Below, piece by piece: positions 56,449-64,000 of a stretch of 64,000 nucleotides of DNA. The notes below the pieces were generated by a model. The model saw only the letters and a program-made list of their open reading frames with translations. It was not told the DNA's origin and ran no database searches. A program made the position numbers and the translations under genes. Location: positions 1 through 64,000 of the forward strand of contig CANRID010000001.1 of NCBI GenBank assembly GCA_947630665.1, written 5' to 3'. The DNA is from an uncultured Bacteroidales bacterium. GTDB taxonomy: Bacteria; Bacteroidota; Bacteroidia; Bacteroidales; UBA932. How positions within the stretch are numbered: the stretch's first letter is position 1; each line of letters starts with the position of its first letter.

Positions 56449-57576
56449 TTATGCCTCCCGATAGTAACTGTCCCTTTCGACAGCGGTAAAACCGGCTTTC
56501 TCCGCCATGAAAACAAGCTCCCGGGCAGAAAGCCCCGGATGTTGTTCTTCCGCTCCCGCCATGGAATAAATTCTGGTGGAATCGTTGATAGTCCCGTCTA
56601 TATCGTCCGCCCCGAACAGCAGCGAGAGCTGGCACAGATCCTTGCCGAGCATAGGCCAATAAGATTTTATATGAGGAATATTGTGGAGGGCCAGCCGGCT
56701 TATGGCAAATGTCCGCAGCACTTCGGTAATGTCCGCCTCCCGCTCTACAAAGGGGATGGCTTCCATCTCCTTTTCCTGGATGCCGCCGGAGTCTGCCGGA
56801 ATACCCAAAGCGTTGTTGGCTATCCGGTATTTTAGCGGAATGAAAGCATCGAATCCTCCCGTTTCTTCCTGAACTCCTCTCAGGGCCAGCAGATGCTCTA
56901 CACGATGTTCCCGGCTTTCGATATGTCCGAACAGCATGGTGGCATTGGTGTGCAGCCCCAGCCGGTGGGCGGTCCGGTGTACTTCCATCCATACGGCAGC
57001 ATCCGGTTTGTCGGGACATATAAGTTTCCGTATTCCGGGATCGAAAATCTCGGCGCCTCCTCCGGGAATGGCTTCCAGACCCGCATCCATGAGTTTTTTC
57101 AATCCTTGTTCGTAAGATATCCCGGCCCCTTTGCACATATCGGCAATCTCGATGGCGGAATACCCTTTTATCGTTACCCGGGAGGGCAATATCCTGCGGG
57201 CTGTCCGGATTATCTCCATATAATAATCGAAATCCCGCGAGGGGTTTACGCTGCCTACGATATGCACCTCCGTCATGCCCGGCTCGTATTTGTCTTTAAG
57301 ATATTTCTCTACCTCCTCTATGCTCATGGTCCAGGCGCCTTCATCGGTATCCGAATCCCGCCGGTACGAACAAAACCGGCACCGGTGCGAACAGACGTTG
57401 CTGGGTTCCAGATGAAAATTCCGATTGTAATATACGGTCCGGCCGTTATGGCGTTCCCTCATTTTACCGGCCAAGGCCGCCAGCAGGTCCAGATCCTCCC
57501 GATCATACAAAAACATAAGTTCATCGCGGTCCAGAGGGATATTCCTGTCTATTTTTTCCGTTATTCCGTTTAACAT
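56449..57576 (-). CDS. mqnE: Aminofutalosine synthase MqnE (radical SAM)
   Basis: 375 residues. The radical SAM cluster is Cys62, Cys66 and Cys69 in SNVCSHRCRFCSYRRD. The later motifs HIVGSVNPSRDFDYYMEII and AIPGGGAEIFDPGIRKLICP match MqnE better than MqnC. MqnE builds aminofutalosine from the MqnA product and S-adenosylmethionine in the futalosine route to menaquinone. Confusion with other MqnE/MqnC/CofH relatives is possible. No other mqn gene is in the window, but ubiX (46116) fits the pathway. Confidence 0.85.
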   Translation of the reverse strand: MLNGITEKIDRNIPLDRDELMFLYDREDLDLLAALAGKMRERHNGRTVYYNRNFHLEPSNVCSHRCRFCSYRRDSDTDEGAWTMSIEEVEKYLKDKYEPGMTEVHIVGSVNPSRDFDYYMEIIRTARRILPSRVTIKGYSAIEIADMCKGAGISYEQGLKKLMDAGLEAIPGGGAEIFDPGIRKLICPDKPDAAVWMEVHRTAHRLGLHTNATMLFGHIESREHRVEHLLALRGVQEETGGFDAFIPLKYRIANNALGIPADSGGIQEKEMEAIPFVEREADITEVLRTFAISRLALHNIPHIKSYWPMLGKDLCQLSLLFGADDIDGTINDSTRIYSMAGAEEQHPGLSARELVFMAEKAGFTAVERDSYYREA

Positions 57577-57613
57577 AAAAATGTATCGATCGTGTTCCGT
57601 GATTCGTCCGGTA

Positions 57614-57640
57614 ATAAAAAAAGACGCTTTCCTGCGTCCT
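57614..57640 (-). terminator. Terminator after rpmH
   Basis: On the minus strand AGGACGC (57634-57640) pairs with GCGTCTT (57621-57627) with one G-T pair and a 6-base loop, followed by a run of T. The plus strand also ends in CCTTTTTATTT, so it may act both ways. It separates rpmH from mqnE. Confidence 0.88.
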
Positions 57641-57681
57641 TTTTATTTGTATGCGGTCACCGGTTCCTGAAAGAACGGTTC

Positions 57682-57834
57682 CTAAAATCTGTCTTCGGAT
57701 GATACCGTCAACTTTTTACGGCCTCTGCGGCGGCGTGCGGCCAATACGCGGCGGCCATTGGGGGTGGACATGCGTTCCCGGAATCCGTGTTTGTTACGGC
57801 GTTTACGTTGAGAAGGTTGGAATGTGCGTTTCAT
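57682..57834 (-). CDS. rpmH: 50S ribosomal protein L34
   Basis: 50 residues, too short for most gene searches. The protein begins [20 protein letters not shown] and continues with [20 protein letters not shown], the L34 signature. It is very basic and binds 23S rRNA. A complete -33/-7 promoter lies 35 bases upstream and a strong terminator follows, so it is a one-gene unit. rnpA, its usual partner in other phyla, is not next to it. Confidence 0.96.
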   Translation of the reverse strand: MKRTFQPSQRKRRNKHGFRERMSTPNGRRVLAARRRRGRKKLTVSSEDRF

Positions 57835-57868
57835 ATTATGACAATTTTATGATTTTCAATAGGGAGTG

Positions 57869-57899
57869 CAAAGGTAGCATTTTAGTTTTATTTTGCAAA
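57869..57899 (-). promoter_or_regulatory. rpmH: Promoter of rpmH
   Basis: On the minus strand TTTG (57896-57899), 19 bases, TACCTTTG (57869-57876). A full match to the phylum's housekeeping promoter, ending 35 bases before the rpmH start codon. Confidence 0.82.
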
Positions 57900-57937
57900 A
57901 TATGCGGGCGATATTTTCCTCCGGCATAGGGGGAAAA

Positions 57938-58579
57938 TCAGGTTCCGGGGATAAAGATCAATTTTTTTGACTGGAAAAAATCTTCTGAAAACCATAGGTT
58001 TACATCTGTAACGGTAACGGTTTTCGCCGGAATCCGGTTTCTGGCCAGTGCAATGGTCAGTTCTTTGCCCAAGGCGCCCTCAGGCGAAATATCGCCTCCT
58101 TTGAGATAAAGAATGCCTTTGGAGTATTTCCCTTTTACATAGGGAAGAAAGTCGCTCAGGTTCGCAACGGCCCGCGAAACGATGTAATCGAACTTTCCCG
58201 GAATATCTTCTGCCCTGGATTTTACGGCCCGCGCATTTTTGAGCTCGAGCGTCCGTATGACCTCTTCCACCACCTTTATCTTTTTCCCGATGGAATCGCA
58301 CAGTACGAATTCGGTTCCGGGAAACAGAATGGCCAAGGGAATGCCCGGAAACCCGCCGCCCGTCCCGACATCCAGCACGCGCTCTCCCGGACTGAAAGGT
58401 ATTGCTTTGGCAATGGCCAGACTATGAAGGACATGGTGGAGATAAAGCCCGTCCATGTCTTTGCGGCTGATCACGTTTATTTTCTCATTCCATTGGCGGT
58501 AAAGCGGATCCAAGAGCTTTATCTGCTCTTTCATGACCGGGGTAAGGCCGGAAAAATATTTGAATATCAGTTCTTCCAT
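57938..58579 (-). CDS. rsmG: 16S rRNA (guanine527-N7)-methyltransferase
   Basis: 213 residues. The S-adenosylmethionine site is ERVLDVGTGGGFPGIPLAIL; FDYIVSRAVANLSDFLPYV and the N-terminal NVISRKDMDGLYLHHVLHSL are also typical. It methylates G527 of 16S rRNA; loss of this mark gives low-level streptomycin resistance in other bacteria. Its start overlaps the end of the sigma-factor gene by 13 bases, so the two are translationally coupled. Confidence 0.96.
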   Translation of the reverse strand: MEELIFKYFSGLTPVMKEQIKLLDPLYRQWNEKINVISRKDMDGLYLHHVLHSLAIAKAIPFSPGERVLDVGTGGGFPGIPLAILFPGTEFVLCDSIGKKIKVVEEVIRTLELKNARAVKSRAEDIPGKFDYIVSRAVANLSDFLPYVKGKYSKGILYLKGGDISPEGALGKELTIALARNRIPAKTVTVTDVNLWFSEDFFQSKKLIFIPGT

Positions 58580-59175
58580 TTTTTTAATAACAATTCTTTC
58601 GCCCGTTTGAGGCGGGTGCGGACCGTATTCAGCGGCAGCTCCAGCTCTTTGGCTATTTCTTCATAAGCGAATTCGTGAATAAAACGCAATTGCGCCACTT
58701 CCCGATAAAGCGGACCCAGATTGCCGATATGCCGGATCAAGGACTCGTATTCCTGATTGCTTATCATTTTGTCTTCCGGAGAATCGCCCGTTATTTTTTG
58801 AGACGCCGCCAGGACAGAGTCCATTTCCGGGGAAAGACCGGTACCCGGAGGGGTCCTTCTTTTTCTGGAGCAGTCGATAGCCGTATTCCGGCCGATATTG
58901 AACAACCAGGTGGAAAACTCGTAATCCGGATTATATTCTTTTATATGCAGGAATGCTTTCTGAAATGTTTCCTGGCAAATGTCCTGAGGCTGTTCCGCCG
59001 TTTCCACGCCCCGACCTTCCCCTTTGATTCCCGACAGATACTCCCGGATATACGCGAGCAGGCCTTTCCGGTATTTTTCCACCAGTGCGAAAAAGGCTTT
59101 CTGCTCGCCGTTGCGGGCCTTTTTTATCAATTCTTTGTCGGGAAGTTTAGTGGGCTTCCAGCCAGTTTTTTCCAT
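58567..59175 (-). CDS. ECF-type RNA polymerase sigma factor
   Basis: 202 residues from the ATG at 59175 (an upstream TTG at 59190 is less likely). Region 2 (FFALVEKYRKGLLAYIREYL; FSTWLFNIGRNTAIDCSRKR) binds the -10 element and core polymerase. Region 4 (YREVAQLRFIHEFAYEEIAK and NTVRTRLKRAKELL) binds the -35. An unusually long linker holds PGTGLSPEMDSVLAASQ. No anti-sigma gene is adjacent. Its start lies within the last 29 bases of polA, and its end overlaps rsmG. Confidence 0.9.
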   Translation of the reverse strand: MEKTGWKPTKLPDKELIKKARNGEQKAFFALVEKYRKGLLAYIREYLSGIKGEGRGVETAEQPQDICQETFQKAFLHIKEYNPDYEFSTWLFNIGRNTAIDCSRKRRTPPGTGLSPEMDSVLAASQKITGDSPEDKMISNQEYESLIRHIGNLGPLYREVAQLRFIHEFAYEEIAKELELPLNTVRTRLKRAKELLLKKWKN

Positions 59176-61870
59176 AATTACATTCGGCAATTAAAGGAAC
59201 ATGCAGTTTTATAACCCCCTCCATCTCTTGCTTGACGATTTCCATTACCTGTTCCGTTTCCGGGGCGGCTACATCGAAAACCAATTCGTCATGTACCTGA
59301 AGCACCATTTTGCTTTCTATTCCGGCCGCTTTCATCCGGTTGTAAATATTGATCATCGCAACCTTTATAATGTCAGCCGCACTTCCCTGAAGCGGGGCGT
59401 TAATGGCGTTCCGTTCACTGAAGTTCCGTACGACGGCATTGCGGGAGTTTATATCGGGCAAAAAACGCTTACGTCCGTAAATCGTTTCCACGAAACCTTC
59501 TTTACGGGCTTTTTCTATCATCTTGTTCATGTACTCCTTGACGCCGGGATAGGTCTTGAAATATTCCTGTATCAGTTCCTTGGAGTCGCTGCGGCTCATG
59601 CCCAGACGCTGGGACAGCCCGAATGCCGAGATACCGTAGATAATGCCGAAATTGGCGACCTTGGCCCGGCTGCGCTGTTCCCGGCTTACCTGTTCCTGAG
59701 GCACCTTGAATACTTTGGCGGCCGTGGCGGCATGTACGTCTTCGTTTGAATTGAAGGCTTCGATCATGTCTTTGTCGTTGCTCAGATGGGCCATCAGCCG
59801 GAGCTCGATCTGCGAGTAATCCGCCGAAACGATAAAACCGTCGGGACGGGAAGGAATAAATGCCTTGCGGATCTCTTTCCCCTGTTCGGTACGGATGGGA
59901 ATATTTTGCAAGTTGGGATTGTTGGAACTCAGCCGGCCGGTGGCGGTAAGGGACTGGTTGAAGGTCGTATGGATTTTGCCCGTACGGGGGCAGATCAAGG
60001 TAGGGAAATTATCTATATAAGTAGATAGTAATTTTTTCAGTCCTCTGTATTCCAGGATTTTGTTTACTATCGGGTGGGTATCCAGCAATTCATGGAGCGT
60101 TTGCTCGTCTGTAGGATAGCTTCCTCTTGAATTTTTTTTCGTTTTAGGGCTTATGTTCAGTTTTTCGTACAGGACGGTCCCGATTTGCTTGGGGGAAGAT
60201 ATATTCAGGGAAGGTTCTCCCGCCAGATCCCGCACCTGCTGTTCGATCCGGTTCATCTGGGCGGTCAGTTCCCGGCTGTATTCCTTCAGATGTCCCGTAT
60301 CTATTTTTACCCCGCAATATTCCATGTCCGCCAACACTTCTATCAGCGGCATTTCGATCGTATCGTATAACTGTACCTGCCCCGCTTTTTGAAGGTCTTC
60401 TTCTACCCGGAGGTATAACGGCAGGAGCAAGGCGCATTCGGTTGCCAGTTTGTCCCGGTCCGGTTCCTCCTCTGCGCTGCCCCCGTTGAACAGATCGGGG
60501 GCGGTAAACAGATCGTGGGGCGGTGCGGCCTGTTCCTCCGGTTGTGCGGAGCCGTATTGCAGGGAGTGGATATCGATGTCCAAGTATGTTTTGATAAGCA
60601 TATCGTCCCGATGGCTTCTTTCCGGATTCAGCAGATAATGCATCAGTTCCACATCCGCGATATACCCTTTCGTCCGGAAGCCGGCTTCGCGCAGATCCTT
60701 GATGTATTGTTTGAAATTAAAGGCTATCTTTTTTATGGTTTCGTCTTCCAGCAAGGCTTGCAGATCTTTCCGCTCCTGTCCTTGAACGGACGCGATATCT
60801 TCCGCCATCCAGGTGAGGACTTCCCTTTCGTTCTCTTCCCCTGCCGGGGTGCAAAGGACCAGCGTTTTCTCTCCGGCCATTTTCAGCGCGAGAGTCTTGC
60901 CGCTTTTTGCCTGCTTTAGAATCAGAGCCAAGGAGACGAACCGGATCTCGGGAAGATCGGCGTCCGGCGTCCCGGCGGCATCGGAGGACGACGGGGCCTC
61001 CGTATAGTCCGGAAGCATTTTTTTCAGCGATTCGAATTCGTATTTATTGAACACTTCCGCTATTTTGGTAAAATCGGGGCGGCGCAATTGCAGATCCGAG
61101 GCGTTTACCGGCAGTTCGATATCCGTCTTGATGGTTACCAAATACCGGCTCATTTCAATTTGCTCGAGCGATTCCGCAATGGCCGTCCGCTGTTTCTCTG
61201 GAAGTTCGTCCGTATGCCGGAGAATTTCCCGCAGGCTGCCGTATTTCCCGACAAGCTTTTTCGCGCCTACTTCTCCGATTCCTCGGATCCCCGGTATATT
61301 GTCCGAAGAATCCCCCCAAATGGTGAGAATATCTATGACTTGTTCCGGCTCGCCGATGCCGTAGTGTTCGCATATTTCCTTTTTCCCGATAATTTCGGTT
61401 TCGTTTCCTCCTTTGGCGGGTTTATATTGGAATATGCCTGAGGAAATGAGCTGGCCGTAGTCCTTGTCGGGAGTTACCATATATATCTGGGTATCGGGTC
61501 CTTCCCATTGTTTGGCCATGGAGCCGATTACATCGTCCGCTTCGTATCCCGGGATCATTACTACCGGAATGTCGAAAGCCTGCAAAATCTCCTGCAAAGG
61601 TTCCAAGGCCGCTTTTACCAATTCCGGGGCGGCGGTCCGGTTCGCCTTGTACTGAGGATATGCCTCGTGCCGGAAAGTTTTGGCGGGAGGATCGAAAGCG
61701 ACGGCCAGATGGGTGGGATGCTCTTTATTGAGAAGTTCGAGCAGCATTTTGGTAAATCCGAAAAGTATGGAGGTATCGACTCCCTTGGAATTGACCATGG
61801 GCCGCCTCATGAATGCGTAATACATCCGGAAAATCTGGGCATGCCCGTCGATAAGAAATATCCTATTCAT
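59147..61870 (-). CDS. polA: DNA polymerase I
   Basis: 907 residues from the ATG at 61870 (family start MNRIFLIDGHAQIFRMYYAF). The 5' nuclease domain (about 1-290) keeps its acidic residues (GYEADDVIGSM, TPDKDYGQL, GDSSDNIPGIRGIG). The polymerase domain is complete: motif A SADYSQIELRLMAHL, motif B RAKVANFGIIYGISAFG, motif C LQVHDELVFDV. The middle proofreading domain lacks the DTE motif and has Tyr389 where Asp is needed, so 3'->5' exonuclease is probably lost. It overlaps queD's end by 8 bases. Confidence 0.95.
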   Translation of the reverse strand: MNRIFLIDGHAQIFRMYYAFMRRPMVNSKGVDTSILFGFTKMLLELLNKEHPTHLAVAFDPPAKTFRHEAYPQYKANRTAAPELVKAALEPLQEILQAFDIPVVMIPGYEADDVIGSMAKQWEGPDTQIYMVTPDKDYGQLISSGIFQYKPAKGGNETEIIGKKEICEHYGIGEPEQVIDILTIWGDSSDNIPGIRGIGEVGAKKLVGKYGSLREILRHTDELPEKQRTAIAESLEQIEMSRYLVTIKTDIELPVNASDLQLRRPDFTKIAEVFNKYEFESLKKMLPDYTEAPSSSDAAGTPDADLPEIRFVSLALILKQAKSGKTLALKMAGEKTLVLCTPAGEENEREVLTWMAEDIASVQGQERKDLQALLEDETIKKIAFNFKQYIKDLREAGFRTKGYIADVELMHYLLNPERSHRDDMLIKTYLDIDIHSLQYGSAQPEEQAAPPHDLFTAPDLFNGGSAEEEPDRDKLATECALLLPLYLRVEEDLQKAGQVQLYDTIEMPLIEVLADMEYCGVKIDTGHLKEYSRELTAQMNRIEQQVRDLAGEPSLNISSPKQIGTVLYEKLNISPKTKKNSRGSYPTDEQTLHELLDTHPIVNKILEYRGLKKLLSTYIDNFPTLICPRTGKIHTTFNQSLTATGRLSSNNPNLQNIPIRTEQGKEIRKAFIPSRPDGFIVSADYSQIELRLMAHLSNDKDMIEAFNSNEDVHAATAAKVFKVPQEQVSREQRSRAKVANFGIIYGISAFGLSQRLGMSRSDSKELIQEYFKTYPGVKEYMNKMIEKARKEGFVETIYGRKRFLPDINSRNAVVRNFSERNAINAPLQGSAADIIKVAMINIYNRMKAAGIESKMVLQVHDELVFDVAAPETEQVMEIVKQEMEGVIKLHVPLIAECNYGKNWLEAH

Positions 61871-62324
61871 GGCTGTCCTCCGTCTTGTTATCCTCCGCAA
61901 ACCATTCTACGTAGGAAGTAGCCGTTTCATAAAGCCGCAGACCGAACAATTCAGCGTTTTCGGGCAAATATCTGCGGATGGTCCGGGCAAAATAGCAGAT
62001 AAGGTTTTCGCAGGTAGGTTGGAAATCCACCAATACCACGTTGCGGTATGCACGGCATAATTCTTCCGCAAGGGGAGCGTCGCCGCGCAGAATCAACGCA
62101 TGGTCGAATATATTGATGATATGTTCATTAACAGTTTTTTTCAGGTCCGTAAAATCCATAAGCATTCCGTTTTTGCGGGAATTTTTATCCTGGACGGGCC
62201 GGCCTTTTACCGTTACGTATAGAATATAGGAGTGGCCGTGGATATGCCTGCACTTGCCGTCGTAATCCTGCAATGCATGCGCTCCTTCGAACCTGAATTC
62301 TTTGGTTATCCTGATAACAGACAT
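61863..62324 (-). CDS. queD: 6-carboxy-5,6,7,8-tetrahydropterin synthase QueD
   Basis: 153 residues. Zinc ligands His16, His29 and His31 and catalytic Cys25 are visible in GAHALQDYDGKCRHIHGHSY. It turns 7,8-dihydroneopterin triphosphate into 6-carboxy-tetrahydropterin on the way to queuosine in tRNA. A broader 6-pyruvoyl-tetrahydropterin synthase role is possible. Stop codon overlaps the polA start (ATGAATAG), so it leads a four-gene coupled set with polA, sigma factor and rsmG. Confidence 0.9.
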   Translation of the reverse strand: MSVIRITKEFRFEGAHALQDYDGKCRHIHGHSYILYVTVKGRPVQDKNSRKNGMLMDFTDLKKTVNEHIINIFDHALILRGDAPLAEELCRAYRNVVLVDFQPTCENLICYFARTIRRYLPENAELFGLRLYETATSYVEWFAEDNKTEDSHE

Positions 62325-62357
62325 ATTTTTTATGTTTAACTATAATTACAAAATCTA

Positions 62358-62387
62358 CAAAGATACTAAATAACAGAGATTTTTAAA
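62358..62387 (-). promoter_or_regulatory. Candidate promoter of queD-polA-sigma-rsmG
   Basis: On the minus strand TTTA (62384-62387; one base off TTTG), 18 bases, TATCTTTG (62358-62365). The -7 box is perfect. It lies 33 bases before the queD start. Confidence 0.5.
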
Positions 62388-62454
62388 GACATTGTTATGA
62401 AAAAGAGATTTCGGGCGCAATCATGTCGTTTGTAATGGAACGTTCGGGTGATTG

Positions 62455-62492
62455 AAAAAAAAGATGGCAATCATACGGAAATGACTGCCATC
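62455..62492 (-). terminator. Terminator after the DUF362 region
   Basis: On the minus strand GATGGCA pairs with TGCCATC, then, past one mismatch, TCAT with ATGA around a 6-base loop, followed by eight T. It lies 22 bases after the stop codon of the old DUF362 C-terminal remnant, so it was probably that gene's own terminator and now serves the present gene. Confidence 0.88.
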
Positions 62493-62514
62493 AGAAGATT
62501 GATCGGCCTATTGG

Positions 62515-62580
62515 TCAGTTAAGATTGTCCAGATCGACCAATTCATATTTCTGGCTTCCTAACCCCAACTGCTCGGCTGC
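62515..62580 (-). pseudogene. Remnant of the C-terminus of a second DUF362 gene
   Basis: Read on the minus strand, 22 codons give AAEQLGLGSQKYELVDLDNL, Asn and a stop. This repeats the C-terminus of the DUF362 gene just upstream (AEELGLGSQKYQL at 62594-62632): 11 of 13 residues agree, but most synonymous positions differ, so the two copies are diverged relatives, not a fresh duplication. The remnant is in another frame from the live gene, which runs through its first part and stops at 62543. Confidence 0.8.
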
Positions 62581-63565
62581 TTTCAATTGTAATTAGCTGA
62601 TATTTTTGAGAACCAAGTCCAAGTTCTTCAGCGTAAGTCAGAATATGGGTGCCTTGACGGGAATTTATGCGTTCTATAAGGGCTGCTTTACCGGAATCTT
62701 CGGAGTTGAATACCATATCGACACAGGCGCGGTCCAATGCTACCGGATCAAGAGATGCAAACACACCTAAGTCTCCCATTTCCGGAGCCTCCGGATCCCC
62801 ATCGCAGTCACAGTCAACTGACAGGCGATTTGCAACATTTATATAGAGTATATGGTCACCGGTAAAGTCAATCACACCCTTTGCCGCCTCTGCCATTGAT
62901 TCAAGAAAGTCCTTTTGTTCTGCCATGTGTTCCCACATAGAGTCAGCAAGTTCTGTTGCTCCGGCTGAATGGATATATGCCTTGCCGTTTGATGATGCTA
63001 TTCCTATAGAGATATTCTTGAGGGCTCCCCCAAATCCTGCCATTGCATGACCTTTGAAGTGGGATAGCACTACTATAAAATCGTAGTCAGCAAAATGCTT
63101 GCCTACTATATCTTTAGTCAGATGTTTTCCACCTGTGACAGGAATTTCCATTTCACCGTCGGCATCCATGATATCAACACCGGCGAGATCTGTGAATCCA
63201 TGTTCTTTTGCCGCTTTGATATGCGCTTCAGTTGTATTGCGGTTACCTGCGTATGCTGTATTACATTCAATGAATGTCCCGTTGATAGCTCTAACGAAAT
63301 TTGATATCAGAGCAGTGTCAAGATGATTGGATTTATTCGATTCTCCTGTAGATATCTTGATCCCGATTTTTTTACCCTCAGCTTTCCGTCCGAGAGCGTT
63401 ATAGATCTTGATCAGATTCTCCGGAGTGATGTCCTTGATGAAATACACCTTGGGAAGCGGTGAGCTTTCCTCTGTTTGGGAGGTCTTTTGTGCGTTGGTG
63501 CAACCTGCACCCGCAAATATCGCGGCGGATGCCATCATGGTTGCAAAAAACTTGTTCCTAACCAT
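62543..63565 (-). CDS. DUF362 domain protein, secreted, with abnormal C-terminus
   Basis: 340 residues. A signal peptide or lipoprotein signal (ending AIFAGAGC) is followed by a DUF362 domain (VVLSHFKGHAMAGFGGALKN; DCDCDGDPEAPEMGDLGVFA; LDPVALDRACVDMVF). The two cysteines in CDCDGD could bind metal. DUF362 function is not established. The last residues (about 323-340, including SSRAVGVRKPEI) are not family-like: the frame runs into a remnant of another DUF362 gene. Codons are richer in A/T than those of neighbours. It starts 14 bases after the TonB-dependent receptor. Confidence 0.82.
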   Translation of the reverse strand: MVRNKFFATMMASAAIFAGAGCTNAQKTSQTEESSPLPKVYFIKDITPENLIKIYNALGRKAEGKKIGIKISTGESNKSNHLDTALISNFVRAINGTFIECNTAYAGNRNTTEAHIKAAKEHGFTDLAGVDIMDADGEMEIPVTGGKHLTKDIVGKHFADYDFIVVLSHFKGHAMAGFGGALKNISIGIASSNGKAYIHSAGATELADSMWEHMAEQKDFLESMAEAAKGVIDFTGDHILYINVANRLSVDCDCDGDPEAPEMGDLGVFASLDPVALDRACVDMVFNSEDSGKAALIERINSRQGTHILTYAEELGLGSQKYQLITIESSRAVGVRKPEI

Positions 63566-63579
63566 AATGTCTTGAATTA

Positions 63580-64000
63580 TTAAAAGTGAATATTGACTCC
63601 GGCCATTACCGTTGCGCGAGGCATCGGATAACCGGCATTGATTTCGTAACGTTGTGCCAGCAGGTTCTCACCCCGTGCCCAAATGTCGAGCCACCTGGCG
63701 GCATGGAACGAGGTCCGCAGGTTCCACAGCGTGAAGCTCTCCTGGGTGACAGGGTCGGTAGAGGTATAAAGACCGGCAATGTATTGCACGCCTGTCGATA
63801 CGTCCCATCTGCTTTTCGAGAAACTGACTCCGGCATACAGCTTGTGTTCGGGAGCGGCAACCACGGGATTGTCCATGTACAAATAGTTGTAGTTGGCATC
63901 CGCCGTCCATTCCTTATTGATACGGCAGGCGATCTGCAGCTCCACGCCCGTGTTGTCTATCTTGCCGGAGTTCTGGTTGAGCCGCCCGCTGCCGTTGGGG
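63580..64000 (-). CDS. TonB-dependent receptor, C-terminal part (runs off the window)
   Basis: About 140 codons to the window edge; the frame is open at 64000, so the start lies outside. It shows the last barrel strands (YNYLYMDNPVVAAPEHKLYA; WDVSTGVQYIAGLYTS) and the typical ending LDIWARGENLLAQRYEINAG, then PRATVMAGVNIHF with a final Phe. Such receptors import metal complexes, vitamins or similar ligands, powered by TonB. It is upstream of the DUF362 gene and probably co-transcribed. The ligand cannot be told from this part. Confidence 0.85.
   Translation of the reverse strand, partial: PNGSGRLNQNSGKIDNTGVELQIACRINKEWTADANYNYLYMDNPVVAAPEHKLYAGVSFSKSRWDVSTGVQYIAGLYTSTDPVTQESFTLWNLRTSFHAARWLDIWARGENLLAQRYEINAGYPMPRATVMAGVNIHF

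Noticed and set aside
56397..56516. Longer N-terminus for the PASTA protein
   Set aside because: It would overlap the end of mqnE and lie upstream of the likely promoter; the extra 40 residues are not family-like.

Overview
The window comes from a Bacteroidota chromosome, most likely order Bacteroidales. Four things support this: Bacteroides-type promoters (TTTG, 19-20 bases, TAnnTTTG) before tRNA/tuf, rplU and rpmH; a complete Bat aerotolerance-type cluster; two TonB-dependent outer-membrane proteins; and long rpoB/rpoC reading frames. The genus cannot be told from the sequence. Almost everything is housekeeping, and genes are packed so tightly that no gap without a gene exceeds about 220 bases.

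Layout. Positions 1-13800 (minus strand) hold one long transcription/translation operon. It starts at a strong promoter (13754-13785) and reads tRNA-Thr, tRNA-Tyr, tRNA-Gly, tRNA-Thr, tuf, tRNA-Trp, secE, nusG, rplK, rplA, rplJ, rplL, rpoB, rpoC. A hairpin between rplL and rpoB looks like an attenuator, and a terminator follows rpoC. A gamma-carbonic-anhydrase-like gene lies beyond it. Positions 13800-22600 (minus) carry dxs, an MFS transporter, purA, ssb, aroE, a SpoU-type RNA methyltransferase and lysS. Divergent recJ is followed by aroK, parC, era and an rluB-like gene with a very long basic N-terminus. Positions 30088-34250 hold an ABC-type permease, then tonB, exbD, exbB and truA.

Positions 34315-42692 (plus) are the Bat cluster: MoxR ATPase, DUF58 protein, a membrane protein, BatA, a BatB-BatC fusion, BatD and BatE. 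Next come rfbA, a secreted metallophosphatase fused to a PQQ-type propeller, and a small PepSY-like protein. On the minus strand follow ubiX, a class III sirtuin and an ATPase-like protein with damaged Walker motifs. Then come rplU-rpmA, serS, ruvC and an outer-membrane beta-barrel protein (plus). The minus-strand genes rluD, a PASTA protein, mqnE and rpmH follow, and then a compact run queD, polA, ECF sigma factor, rsmG. The right edge (62515-64000) carries a DUF362 gene and the end of a TonB-dependent receptor.

Most notable points: (1) the DUF362 gene runs out of frame into the remnant of the C-terminus of a second, diverged DUF362 gene, which looks like a recombination scar at the edge of acquired DNA; (2) BatB and BatC are one protein with BatC's signal-peptide-like segment kept inside; (3) an ATPase-like protein lacks key Walker residues; (4) a phosphatase-propeller fusion has no known substrate; (5) a nested hairpin lies in the purA leader; (6) mqnE points to the futalosine route to menaquinone; (7) PolA has lost its proofreading residues. 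I found no CRISPR array, insertion sequence, prophage or toxin-antitoxin pair.
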